IMG/VR virus record: IMGVR_UViG_3300045120_000235
Coordinates: 1-41,448 of that record
Origin: a virus
Strand: one strand, 5' to 3'
Length of the DNA stretch: 41,448 nt
Shown: positions 17,460 through 25,392 of the stretch, one piece after another
How positions within the stretch are numbered: position 1 is the stretch's first letter
How the letters are laid out: every line of letters begins with the position of its first letter
Notes under the pieces: model-generated
Told to the model about the DNA's origin: nothing
The model's input: the letters and a program-made list of their open reading frames with translations, nothing else
The model's database searches: none
Position numbers and translations under genes: made by a program

Positions 17460-17584
17460 TTGCCGCATTTTGCGGTTTTCCCTTTGCCGGCGCATCGTTA
17501 CGAATTCCGGCCGCTAAAAATTACCTTCAATCTTCCCGCTGTAACCCCTTGATTGCGCTACGCACCGGCCGGAGTTTTTAGCGG

Positions 17585-17833
17585 TCAATCGAGGTGGAAA
17601 ACCCAATCGGGCGGATCCCAATCCGACTCCCATTCGGCGATATTGAGCCAGCTGAGCACCTTGCCCTGGCCATCGGTCAGGAAGACACCGTACTGGCTGC
17701 CGAATAGTTCCATGCCGTACGAACGCACCACATAGCGGCTCGTGTGGCCGTCGAAGGTGAACGGCTCCGACAGTTCAAAGATCTTGGCGTCGGTGCGGAA
17801 GTTGTGCGCCTTGCCAATCGCGGTGGCGTTCAT
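17585..17833 (-). CDS. Small protein downstream of integrase, unknown
   Basis: This 82-residue protein has beta-strand-like segments (RYVVRSYGMELFGSQYGVFLTDGQGKVLSWL) and ends WDPPDWVFHLD. Its ATG overlaps the integrase stop (ATGA), so it is co-translated as the last gene of the leftward operon. It ends next to the inner attP arm repeat. No family recognised. Confidence 0.65.
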   Translation of the reverse strand: MNATAIGKAHNFRTDAKIFELSEPFTFDGHTSRYVVRSYGMELFGSQYGVFLTDGQGKVLSWLNIAEWESDWDPPDWVFHLD

Positions 17834-18828
17834 CGTGTTGGCTCCACTTTTCGCGGCAGCCGCTGGTAGACGCGCTGGAATGTCTTCTGGTCCAGGTGGC
17901 CGAGGATCTGCCAGTCGCGCGACTCGGTGCCGGCCTTCGCGCGCAGATCGTTGAACGTGAAGCGCGCCAGCGTCGGGTCCGCCTTTCGCGCCTTCTTGAA
18001 GGCCTTGTGCCAGAGCGTTCGAAAACCGGACGACGTGTATTCCTCGCCGCCTTCCGTCACCAGCCAGTGCAAGCTGGCGAACTCGCGCAGCGCAGTGCCC
18101 ATTTCATAGGCCTGCCGCAGCCCATCAGTCCAGGCGAACAGCAACGGCTGTCCGGTCTTCCTGGTCTTGACCAGCAACCCTTCCTTCGTAAAATCCGACC
18201 GCCGCAGCCGCAGGATGTCGCCCTGGCGCAAGCCGGTGATCGATGCGATGAACATCGCCGCGCGCACGATCGGCAGCGCCTTGACGAACACGGCCGCGAA
18301 TTCGCTGTCCAGGACGAAGCGATCGCGCGGCCGTTCCTTGAGGCGATCGATGAACCGCGTGGGGTTGTCCTTGAGCAATCCCTTCTTGCCGGCGAGCTTG
18401 GCCAGCTGCACCAGGACCGTGAGCTCGCGGTTGCACTGGACGATACTCTGGTCGCCGCGGGCCTCCTGCCATCGCGAGATCGCCGGCGCGTCGAAATCGG
18501 ACCAGCGAACATGGCCCCACACCGGCCGCAGGCTGGCGATGTATTTCTGGTAATCCTTCTCGGTGGATTCAGCCAGGTCACCCTTCTTCCGCTTGCGCGC
18601 GATCGCGCCCAGGAACAGATCCATCGTGGCGCTCATCGTCTGGCCAACCTTCTCGCCGGCGCCCCAGACGTCGGACCAGTCGGCCATCATCCGGTGGATA
18701 TCGGCGCCGTACGTCTTGCGCTGCAGCTTGCCCGCCGATGCGGGCACCATCATGTAGAGGGAGCCGCTGCGCTTGTCCTTGTAGCAATAGGACGGCAGAT
18801 GGCGGCTCTGGGAACGGGGGCGGGCCAT
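17830..18828 (-). CDS. int: Tyrosine-recombinase integrase
   Basis: This 332-residue recombinase probably inserts the phage into the host tRNA-Phe gene. The core-binding SAM-like domain lies at about 65-155. Catalytic-domain residues are Arg201 in TGLRQGDIL, a Lys near 221-224 in VKTRKTGQ, Arg296 in FTFNDLRAKAG, His311 in LGHLD and the nucleophile Tyr321 in FQRVYQR. The usual His of HxxR is Asn293 here, a tolerated variation. It lies 9 bp after the excisionase-like gene and next to attP. Confidence 0.93.
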   Translation of the reverse strand: MARPRSQSRHLPSYCYKDKRSGSLYMMVPASAGKLQRKTYGADIHRMMADWSDVWGAGEKVGQTMSATMDLFLGAIARKRKKGDLAESTEKDYQKYIASLRPVWGHVRWSDFDAPAISRWQEARGDQSIVQCNRELTVLVQLAKLAGKKGLLKDNPTRFIDRLKERPRDRFVLDSEFAAVFVKALPIVRAAMFIASITGLRQGDILRLRRSDFTKEGLLVKTRKTGQPLLFAWTDGLRQAYEMGTALREFASLHWLVTEGGEEYTSSGFRTLWHKAFKKARKADPTLARFTFNDLRAKAGTESRDWQILGHLDQKTFQRVYQRLPRKVEPTR

Positions 18829-18837
18829 GCGAAGAGC

Positions 18838-19080
18838 CTACGCCGCCTTCTTCGGGTGATCCAGCGCGCCTAGGTTGGGCTCGGTCTTCCGCGCCGTCCT
18901 GGTGCTGCTGGCGGGCATCAGCTTCGCTTCCACGGCCGCACGCAGCACCACGATGGCGCCGTGGCAGTCTTCCGTCGCCGGGATGCCATTGGCCGCGAAC
19001 CAGGCGAACTGCTTGGCCCGGTGCGTGGATCCGGTCAGCTCGCGCAGCTCGGCTTTCGACAGGCGTTCGATCTCGCTCAT
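18838..19080 (-). CDS. DUF4224-like protein, candidate excisionase
   Basis: This 80-residue protein begins MSEIERLSKAELRELTGSTHRAKQFAWFAANGIP. That is the DUF4224 pattern, a short helix-turn-helix found just upstream of phage integrases. The position, in front of int in the same operon, suggests a recombination directionality factor. The C-terminal half is basic. It overlaps the preceding gene by four bases. Confidence 0.75.
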   Translation of the reverse strand: MSEIERLSKAELRELTGSTHRAKQFAWFAANGIPATEDCHGAIVVLRAAVEAKLMPASSTRTARKTEPNLGALDHPKKAA

Positions 19081-19373
19081 TGCGTCCTTGGAGCCACGAT
19101 GGTGACGTCGCCGCTGTGCAGCAGCGAAACGGCATGGTTCATGTATTTGCGGTTGTAGGCGTTGTCCGGCGCAACGCCAAGGTGGAGCGACCAGTTGGCG
19201 ATGCGTTCGTCGAAATAGACCTTGTAGACGTCCGACTCATCGAAGGTCCAACCGTTCGGCAGGATCCCCATGCTGTCGTCCGCGGTCATATTTCCATCGA
19301 GCGAGACCATGTCGCCCTCAGTGATCTCGACGCCGTTTCGATCGATGAGTCCCGTCTTGCGCTGCATGGTCAT
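19077..19373 (-). CDS. YopX-like small protein
   Basis: This 98-residue protein contains TGLIDRNGVEITEGDMVSLDG near its N-terminus. That is the signature of the YopX family, common in phage early regions and of unknown role. The ATG at 19373 overlaps the previous stop (ATGA), so it is preferred over a longer frame starting at 19496. Confidence 0.7.
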   Translation of the reverse strand: MTMQRKTGLIDRNGVEITEGDMVSLDGNMTADDSMGILPNGWTFDESDVYKVYFDERIANWSLHLGVAPDNAYNRKYMNHAVSLLHSGDVTIVAPRTQ

Positions 19374-20077
19374 TTGCCCCAATCGCTCTGGTCCATTTCG
19401 TAGCAGAGCTCGAGGCGGGCAGCGTCGCGTGCTGCGAGGAACTGCGCGAACTGCTCCGGATCTCCGCCCTGGTCGGGATGTTTGCCCTTGATGCACTCCT
19501 TGAACCGCGCCTCAACCTCGCGCGATGTCAGCGTGTCGCTCGGCAGGAAACCGAGCACGTCTCGCCAGGGCGTGGTCGACGTCGACGGTGGCAGCGCCAG
19601 GAAGCCGACGAACGCACGGTTGAGCACTTCGGCGCCGCCATGCCGATCGATCGCGCGCATGGCGTCCAGCGTCGCGGCGATCGCGGCCAGATTGTCGGCG
19701 ACGCGGTCATAGCGATCGATGGCCATGCAGCGCGGCGGCTGCGAGCGATCAAAGCGGTCCGTCCAGTAAACCGCAACGCCTGGATCGTCGGGCTCGCGCT
19801 GGCCACTCTTCGGAAAGCCGTCAAGCCGCAGCGCCAGGTTCGTGCTTATCACCAGGTCGTCGTCGCTGATGCCCATCCGCGAAAGCTCGGCGCGGACCCG
19901 GTCGACGCCCTCGGCGATGGAAACCTCGCCTTTCCGGAGCCAGCTGCTCTGCGAGCCGTCGGATGCCCTGGCGCCGTATTCGCGCTTTTGCTTGCCGAAC
20001 TTGGCGCGCGTGCGATCGAGGCCGCGGGTTCTTTTCCAGCCGGTGGGCCATTGCAACGGGTAAGCGGGAATAGTCAT
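19370..20077 (-). CDS. J-domain (DnaJ-like) phage protein
   Basis: This 235-residue protein has a C-terminal J-domain-like segment: WRDVLGFLPSDTLTSREVEARFKECIKGKHPDQGGDPEQF (about 168-207), including the HPD tripeptide needed to stimulate Hsp70. The N-terminal 160 residues are unrelated to DnaJ and are a phage-specific domain. It may recruit host DnaK during replication or lysogeny control, but that is inference. It overlaps the upstream gene by four bases. Confidence 0.78.
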   Translation of the reverse strand: MTIPAYPLQWPTGWKRTRGLDRTRAKFGKQKREYGARASDGSQSSWLRKGEVSIAEGVDRVRAELSRMGISDDDLVISTNLALRLDGFPKSGQREPDDPGVAVYWTDRFDRSQPPRCMAIDRYDRVADNLAAIAATLDAMRAIDRHGGAEVLNRAFVGFLALPPSTSTTPWRDVLGFLPSDTLTSREVEARFKECIKGKHPDQGGDPEQFAQFLAARDAARLELCYEMDQSDWGK

Positions 20078-21117
20078 GCAATCTCCGGAAATTGATCATG
20101 TAGACGGCCGTCGAGTTGGCGGCCAGAAAGCTTCTTTCCGAAGCGTTGAAGCGGCGTGTCTTCGGTGCTCGGGTTGACGAACAGCTTCGAGTCGGTCTGG
20201 CCTCTGCCATAGGGCGCCCACTCGCCCCACTGCTTGAACAGGAAGGCGACGCCGGCGGCGGCGCACTGATCGCGCAGCGATCGCACCCACTCGGGATGCA
20301 TTGGCCGCGCGTCAGGCCCGGACTCGCCGCCGCAGATGACCCAGTCAACGCCCCACTCGTCGCCGATTCCGGTGTAGTCGCACCGCCGGCAGCACTCGTA
20401 AGCACCGGTGGTGGGGTCCATACGCATGTTGTCGGCATTGCGGCACGGTAGGCACACCAAGCCGTCGACAGTAAGGTCGATCGGCCCAAGCATCGGCTCG
20501 ATCGACAGGAACCGCACTGCTGCCGGCGTCTGCAGCAGCTTCGGCACGTCGCGACCAGCTTCATCCTGATTCACAACGGTGGCGCCGAGCCAGACATTCG
20601 GCATCGGGTTGCGCGACGACGTCGCGGTGATCCCTGACCAGCCGCCGGCTTCGGTGATCATTCGCTCCGCGTTGCCGATGCGCTTCGTCAGTAGCAGCCA
20701 GTCGAGGTTCGGCGTCTGGCGAATCAGCGAGAACAGGTCAGCGCGCCAGCTCGGCGGCACTTCATTGTCGAAAACATCGGCGAGAGAGGCGCAGAAGACC
20801 CGTCTGCGCACGGGTCGGAATGCCCACTTGTCACAGCGCGGGCAGTGGCGGGTGACGCCGGCTAGGGTGTTCTCATCGCCACGCCAACCGCATCCAACGC
20901 ATTCGAGGAATGCGGCGCGATCCCATCGAAGCGGCTTCTTCCAATAGTCGGCGCCGGTGCGAGAGCGCTCCTGGCCAGCGCCCCACTTCACGCGATGCCG
21001 GCGTTTATCCATGTCGGCTTCGGCGTAGCAGTGGTCGCACCCAGGCCCAACCTTCGTGCACCCAATCCACGGGTTAAAGGTTGAGTCGGTCCATTCGATG
21101 TGCGTGTGGTCAGCCAC
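20074..21117 (-). CDS. Gp37/Gp68-family (DUF5131) protein
   Basis: This 347-residue protein begins (GTG) ADHTHIEWTDSTFNPWIGCTK, the standard opening of the DUF5131 family. A Cys cluster CTKVGPGCDHCYAE near residue 20 resembles a radical-SAM-type metal site. Two further Cys pairs lie near residues 75-95 (CVGCGW, CPRCDK). The GTG at 21117 has AAGGA 8 bases upstream and is preferred over a longer ATG frame overlapping the neighbour. The biochemical role of the family is not established. Confidence 0.85.
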   Translation of the reverse strand: MADHTHIEWTDSTFNPWIGCTKVGPGCDHCYAEADMDKRRHRVKWGAGQERSRTGADYWKKPLRWDRAAFLECVGCGWRGDENTLAGVTRHCPRCDKWAFRPVRRRVFCASLADVFDNEVPPSWRADLFSLIRQTPNLDWLLLTKRIGNAERMITEAGGWSGITATSSRNPMPNVWLGATVVNQDEAGRDVPKLLQTPAAVRFLSIEPMLGPIDLTVDGLVCLPCRNADNMRMDPTTGAYECCRRCDYTGIGDEWGVDWVICGGESGPDARPMHPEWVRSLRDQCAAAGVAFLFKQWGEWAPYGRGQTDSKLFVNPSTEDTPLQRFGKKLSGRQLDGRLHDQFPEIA

Positions 21118-21271
21118 GGCTGGAATCCTTCTTCGTCGAACGCTCGCGCTTCTCGTTCTCGGTGAGGCAATAGAAATGGACGTAGCCGCCAAGGACCAGG
21201 CAGCGCGGCCCGACCTTGCCGCAGCGAAGGCAATGCCGACTCGTGTGCCCCCACGGCAGCTTCTTAGCCAT
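21110..21271 (-). CDS. Small zinc-ribbon-like protein
   Basis: This 53-residue protein begins MAKKLPWGHTSRHCLRCGKVGPRC and has a further Cys at VHFYCLTENE, giving a CxxC...C...C metal-binding pattern. The C-terminus is highly charged. It overlaps the upstream gene by 8 bp and the downstream gene by 8 bp. Function unknown. Confidence 0.6.
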   Translation of the reverse strand: MAKKLPWGHTSRHCLRCGKVGPRCLVLGGYVHFYCLTENEKRERSTKKDSSRG

Positions 21272-21506
21272 TGCGTTTCCGCGCCCGCTTGGCGATCTTG
21301 TTTCGCACCCGGTTCTTCTTCCGCACCTTCGCGGCGAATTTGGCCAGGTTGGTTTGCGCATTCAAGTTGATGGTCGTGGATCCCCGTTCGGCCAGTTCAC
21401 GCTCGGCCTCGGCCTGCAGGTGCTTGGGAACCTCCACGTATTTACTGCGCAGGTCTTTCGGAAGGGAATTGATATCCGAAACGATTTCGCCGGTGTATGG
21501 CTGCAT
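21264..21506 (-). CDS. Small basic protein, unknown
   Basis: This 80-residue protein has a helical middle (PKHLQAEAERELAERG) and a strongly basic C-terminus (KVRKKNRVRNKIAKRARKR), suggesting nucleic-acid binding. It sits tightly between two genes of the operon. No family recognised. Confidence 0.6.
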   Translation of the reverse strand: MQPYTGEIVSDINSLPKDLRSKYVEVPKHLQAEAERELAERGSTTINLNAQTNLAKFAAKVRKKNRVRNKIAKRARKRNG

Positions 21507-21507
21507 G

Positions 21508-21813
21508 TCAGCTGTTTCCTTTGGTTGGGATGTGCTTCAGTTGGAACTCGTGAATAAATCTATCGAGCTCCTTGTGGATGGCGTCCATGCGAGCCAAGTC
21601 CTTTAAGGTCGGTTCGTCGCTGGGATCGAGGACGCACATGATGCTGGCGAACAAGTGCTGCGCACCTGCAAAGAAGGCCATGCGCATTTCGTTCACCTGG
21701 ATTGGCGGAGCGGCTGGATCCATCGCAGCCATACGCAGACTGACGAACCCGGCCTCGATCAACAGGCCCTTCTCGATCAACTCGCGGGAGAGTTTTTCCA
21801 GGTCGTTGCTCAT
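21508..21813 (-). CDS. Small helical phage protein, unknown
   Basis: This 101-residue, mostly helical protein (MSNDLEKLSRELIEKGLLIEAGFVSLRM) is of a type common in proteobacterial phage early operons. It overlaps the upstream gene stop by four bases. No catalytic motif seen. Confidence 0.65.
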   Translation of the reverse strand: MSNDLEKLSRELIEKGLLIEAGFVSLRMAAMDPAAPPIQVNEMRMAFFAGAQHLFASIMCVLDPSDEPTLKDLARMDAIHKELDRFIHEFQLKHIPTKGNS

Positions 21814-22346
21814 GCTTCACCCGGGAACTTTCCGTCGACCATTTCAGCGAGGTCGGATCGGCCAGGGCACATGCTCAAGTCGACGCCCTTGATCGCGCAG
21901 TGCCAGTTATAGAGCGCGGCGGCCGTCGAAATGCAGTGGTGCAGCGCCTTCTCGTTCGGCGCCGGTGGGAGCTCTTCGAAGCGACCGTCGAAGAACTGAG
22001 CCGCCGGGCGTACCCAGATCTTGCCGTCGTCCTCGCCGCGATAGACGACTACTCGTGTTCCACGATTGTTCTCGTCTTCGCCTTGAGCGATCACTTCGTA
22101 GGTGGTGCCGCGCTTCACGTGCCGATATCGCGGCAGCACGTCGGCATTGGCGGCGTGCAGTGCCTTACCGGCGAGGTAAGCGACCAACCAGAACCAGTCT
22201 GCCGGGCGTTTCGCGCGATCGTGTGCGGTTCCCCACCGTTCGACCTGGTGCACGGCTTCAACATGCGTGCCGCGCAGGAACGCATCGATCTCCGGCGAGT
22301 TGATCAATTGCTTGAGTCGGTCAGCTTCGATCTGTTGCTGGTTCAT
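21810..22346 (-). CDS. DUF1653-like domain phage protein
   Basis: This 178-residue protein has an N-terminal helical part with VERWGTAHDRAKRPADWFWLVAYLAGKAL. A middle beta domain (YRHVKRGTTYEVIAQG ... VVYRGEDDGKIWVRPAAQFFDGRF) matches the DUF1653 pattern. The fusion is common in phages and its role is unknown. It overlaps the ParB-like stop by four bases. Confidence 0.7.
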   Translation of the reverse strand: MNQQQIEADRLKQLINSPEIDAFLRGTHVEAVHQVERWGTAHDRAKRPADWFWLVAYLAGKALHAANADVLPRYRHVKRGTTYEVIAQGEDENNRGTRVVVYRGEDDGKIWVRPAAQFFDGRFEELPPAPNEKALHHCISTAAALYNWHCAIKGVDLSMCPGRSDLAEMVDGKFPGEA

Positions 22347-24022
22347 TTCTTCACCGCCGCTTTTTTCATAGCCTTCTTCGCGGCCTTTTTCGGGGCCGGC
22401 TTTGGCGGCGCTGGCGCGCGCAGCAGCTGTGGTATCCAGTTCGCTGCAGCGAGCAGCGGATAAGCAGCAGCAGCGAGGGGTTTGCCCGTGAGCTTGTCCA
22501 GTGGTTTCGCCTTATCGGCGCCGCAGGCTTCGGTCACCGCTGTGACGATGTATGGCTTGGCTTGCTCGCTGAGCCATTGTTGCGAAAGCTGCCAGTGCTC
22601 CGCGAAAGTGACGCCGACAACTTTGGCGAACGCATGCACGTCCGGCTCCTGGGTGTCGTCAGCCAGGATCAGTTCCGCGGCCATGATGGCCAGAAGCTTA
22701 TCGACCAAGTGGTTGTTTTCCGACTTGATCAGCCAAGCAAGGATGCTGCCGTGTTGCTTGACGCCGGCGTCGATCTTTTTGGCCCACTCGGCGAGCTCCT
22801 GGATGCCCTTCGGATCCGTCGCCTTGATGGCTTGCGCAATCGTCGACGGCGCGTAGGGCATCGCCTCCAGCACGATCAGCGTCGCCGCCGGCTCGCTCCA
22901 CTTTCCGGTGAAAAACTGCGCCGCCATCGCCGCAGCCAGGCACGTGCGGGCCATGTAGCCGTCCTCGCGCAACTCGCGGCGCAAGATCGCCGTGCGCACG
23001 CCGTAGAGCTTGTCATTGGTCTCGCGTGTTCCGTCACCCTTGGGCTTGTTGGCGCCGGCCTTTTTCTTGCTCGCCGGCGCCTTCTCGCCGGGCTTGACCA
23101 TGCCTTTGTGCACGTCGATGTTGCCGTTGTGGCTGATCGTCACGATCACGCCGAGCTTGGGATCGGGTTTGCCGTCGCCGCCTTGCTTGTATTTCGCCTT
23201 CTCGCTGTAGTCGAACGACAGCCGGGCCTCCGCCCAGCCCCAACCTTTCGCGCGTTGCTTCGCCGCTTCGGCCTCGAGCTTGGCCAGCGCGAGCTTGTTC
23301 ACCAATTTGGAATCGGGCAGAGACGCAAAATCGCTGAACAAATCCTTGCGCGTCTTGCCGCCTGCCTTCTCGTACGCGTCGACGCCGACGAAGCGGCCGA
23401 GCGTGCTATCCAGGCCGATATCCTTTTCGACCAGCGCCTGGCGCAGCTGCTGCGGGCTGCGTAGCCATAGGGCATGCTCGCCGGCTTTCCAGGCCTTCAT
23501 CTGGGCGGGGTGATCGTCGACCAGCGCCAGGGCCATCATCTGATCGAGTGTTGCCTTGCCCGCGCGATACTCGGCCAGCAGCGATGGAGCGACGTTACCC
23601 AGGCGAAACCGTTGTTCGACATGCTTCTCGCTGGTGCCGAACCGCACGGCGATCTCGGCGGAGGTAAAGCCAGACTCCTTGGCCAGCGCCCGGAATGCTT
23701 CGAATTCGTCGGCCGGGTGCATCGCCTGTCGCACGACGTTCTCCGCCAGCGAGATCTCGGCGGCTTCCGCGCTGGTGACGATCCTGCAGGCGACGGGATG
23801 ATCGTCGGCGAGCGCGCCTTCCTTGGCGAGCAGCTGCAGTGCCTGCAGTCGGCGGTTGCCAGCCACCACCTGGTACTTGCCGGCGATCTCAACGACGGAA
23901 AGGTTTTGCAACAGTCCATGCGCCTGGATCGAGCCGGCAAGGTCTTCGATGCTGGCGCCGCCCGACTTGCGGACATTGCTCGCGGACGATGTGAGTTGGG
24001 ACAGCGGAATCGACAGAGTCAT
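22343..24022 (-). CDS. ParB-like nuclease/DNA-binding domain protein
   Basis: This 559-residue protein starts MTLSIPLSQLTSSASNVRK. The ParB N-terminal domain (about 1-100) includes GLLQNLSVVEIAGKYQVVAGNRRLQAL, and the CTP-binding GNRR motif is present. A helix-turn-helix region follows at about 110-180 (TSAEIAVRFGTSEKHVEQRF). The C-terminus is a Lys/Ala/Pro-rich tail. No ParA is encoded nearby, so partition is unlikely on its own. Its ATG overlaps the reverse transcriptase stop (ATGA), so it is translated from the same transcript as the DGR. Confidence 0.85.
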   Translation of the reverse strand: MTLSIPLSQLTSSASNVRKSGGASIEDLAGSIQAHGLLQNLSVVEIAGKYQVVAGNRRLQALQLLAKEGALADDHPVACRIVTSAEAAEISLAENVVRQAMHPADEFEAFRALAKESGFTSAEIAVRFGTSEKHVEQRFRLGNVAPSLLAEYRAGKATLDQMMALALVDDHPAQMKAWKAGEHALWLRSPQQLRQALVEKDIGLDSTLGRFVGVDAYEKAGGKTRKDLFSDFASLPDSKLVNKLALAKLEAEAAKQRAKGWGWAEARLSFDYSEKAKYKQGGDGKPDPKLGVIVTISHNGNIDVHKGMVKPGEKAPASKKKAGANKPKGDGTRETNDKLYGVRTAILRRELREDGYMARTCLAAAMAAQFFTGKWSEPAATLIVLEAMPYAPSTIAQAIKATDPKGIQELAEWAKKIDAGVKQHGSILAWLIKSENNHLVDKLLAIMAAELILADDTQEPDVHAFAKVVGVTFAEHWQLSQQWLSEQAKPYIVTAVTEACGADKAKPLDKLTGKPLAAAAYPLLAAANWIPQLLRAPAPPKPAPKKAAKKAMKKAAVKK

Positions 24023-25392
24023 GATTGGATCCTCGGGAAGTGGGACGGGAGTTCGATCAGTCGACCTTCCGAACGGAGATCGAAGTTGCGACGCCGAGTG
24101 GCGGCAGCGAGCCAGGGAAAACGGCGATGGAAGTCGCGGCGCAGCTGGTAGCTGCTCGCGTGGTCGAAGTGGCCTTCGTAGCTCGCCCAGATCGCGGAGA
24201 CGTCACGCAGATCCTGCGGCGTCACCTGCAGGCCGTGTGCGGTGACGTGGCGATACGCCCACCCAGACAACGCCTGGCGCGCGTGCGACACGACACGACG
24301 CCGAACGAGCGTGTGGGAAGGGCGGACGATGTAGCCGAGGAAGTCGATGCCGTCGGTCAGCGGCTGCAGGCGGATGTCGGCTTTCAGCGACAGGTTGAGC
24401 CGGCTGGCCAGGAACGCCTCAATCTGGTGTTGCCACGCGAGCAGCTGCTCGCGATCGCGATGCACCAGGACAAAGTCGTCGACGTAGCGCAGGTAGCGTT
24501 TCGCCTTGAGCACATGTTTGACGAACTGGTCCAGTTCGTTGAGGTACACGTTGATGAAGAACTGCGATGACAGGTTGCCGATCGGAATGCCGCAGCCCGG
24601 CGGCGCGTTCTCCAGCCGCTTGTGCGGCGGCACCTGGGCGCGTTCCTCGGCGCTGGCGCGGTAGTGCACGCCCTGCTCGAGGGGCGACAGGCGAAGCAGG
24701 GCGTGGACCGCGTGCTGTATCGGCAGCGATATCCCGGCGCGTTGCATGCGTGCCTTGAGCAGGCCGTAGAGGATCTTCCGCTTGACCGAGTTGAAGCAGT
24801 TGTGGATGTCCAGCTGCAGGAAATATCCGCCGCCCTGGCCGCTGGCGACTTGCCGAACGAACGCCACCAGCTGGCGAACCGCGGCGTGGGAACCTTTGCC
24901 GCTGCGGTTGGCGTAGCTGTCGGAAATGAAGGTCGGCTCGCAGACGGCCTCGAGCGGCGGCACCACCAGGTGATGCACCACGCGGTCGGCGAAATCAGGC
25001 GCGTGGATCTCGCGTGCCTTCGGCCGCGTGGCGATGAAACAGGTGGTCGGCCGCGGTGACCAGGTGCCGGCGTTGATCTGGTCCTGGATCTCGAGCAGGT
25101 TGTCCATCCAACGCAGTTCGAACTGCAGCTGGTTGACGCTGGGGCGCTTGCCTTGCCGCGCGCGCTGGAAAGCAGAAAGGATGTCCGGAAAGCGAATGCC
25201 TTCCGGTGCCGCACCGGGATACTCACCGGGCACGCCAGCGGGCCGCACGGCGAGGACGAAGCACTCGTTGTTGCGGTTGTTGGTGTTGGCGTTGCCGTTG
25301 TTGAAATTGAGGTACCACGCGTCCGAAGACGCATCCCCCGACACTTGCGACCCGGCCGCGCATCCCGTCGTGGCGTAGCGTGGCGTCGTCAT
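24019..25392 (-). CDS. DGR reverse transcriptase (frame includes the TR)
   Basis: The open frame is 457 residues. RT motifs are KAREIHAPDFADRVVHH (125-141), catalytic LDIHNCF (Asp195), IGNLSSQ (271-277, the IGxxxSQ form typical of DGR enzymes), YVDD (303-306) and GIDFLGYIV. The ATG at 25392 overlaps the avd stop (ATGA), which would place the template repeat in the first about 55 codons. The RT fold proper starts near residue 65. A GTG at 25233 would give a 404-residue enzyme starting right at the TR end, without an evident ribosome site. The true start is unresolved. Confidence 0.94.
   Translation of the reverse strand: MTTPRYATTGCAAGSQVSGDASSDAWYLNFNNGNANTNNRNNECFVLAVRPAGVPGEYPGAAPEGIRFPDILSAFQRARQGKRPSVNQLQFELRWMDNLLEIQDQINAGTWSPRPTTCFIATRPKAREIHAPDFADRVVHHLVVPPLEAVCEPTFISDSYANRSGKGSHAAVRQLVAFVRQVASGQGGGYFLQLDIHNCFNSVKRKILYGLLKARMQRAGISLPIQHAVHALLRLSPLEQGVHYRASAEERAQVPPHKRLENAPPGCGIPIGNLSSQFFINVYLNELDQFVKHVLKAKRYLRYVDDFVLVHRDREQLLAWQHQIEAFLASRLNLSLKADIRLQPLTDGIDFLGYIVRPSHTLVRRRVVSHARQALSGWAYRHVTAHGLQVTPQDLRDVSAIWASYEGHFDHASSYQLRRDFHRRFPWLAAATRRRNFDLRSEGRLIELPSHFPRIQS
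25222..25331 (-). repeat. DGR template repeat (TR)
   Basis: These 110 bases align without gaps to both variable repeats. The sense strand carries eight AAC codons and one AAT, the usual DGR design in which adenines are mutagenised during reverse transcription. The 3' 45 bases (from GAG TGC TTC onward) are GC-rich and identical in TR and VRs. They end with a G in the TR (sense) where both VRs have C, reminiscent of the IMH/IMH* distinction. The TR lies between avd and the RT core, in frame with the RT. Confidence 0.95.

Larger units (their letters stand above)
17331..17583. repeat. Four TTTTTAGCG arm-type repeats around attP
   Basis: The 9-mer TTTTTAGCG occurs at 17331-17339, 17350-17358 and 17575-17583 on the plus strand and in inverted orientation at 17512-17520. 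Two copies lie on each side of the tRNA-derived core. This is the arrangement of integrase arm-binding sites in tyrosine-recombinase attP regions. The assignment as integrase sites is inference from position. The repeats themselves are exact. Confidence 0.65.

Noticed and set aside
17896-18873. Plus-strand open frame opposite the integrase
   Set aside because: The minus strand encodes all tyrosine-recombinase motifs. The plus frame has no recognisable content.
22562-23464. Plus-strand open frame of about 300 codons opposite the ParB-like gene
   Set aside because: Antisense shadow. The minus-strand protein has ParB motifs and is coupled to both neighbours.
22343-24022. Phage-plasmid lifestyle suggested by the ParB-like gene
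   Set aside because: There is no ParA or parS-like repeat, and a full int/attP module is present, so integration is the better-supported mode.
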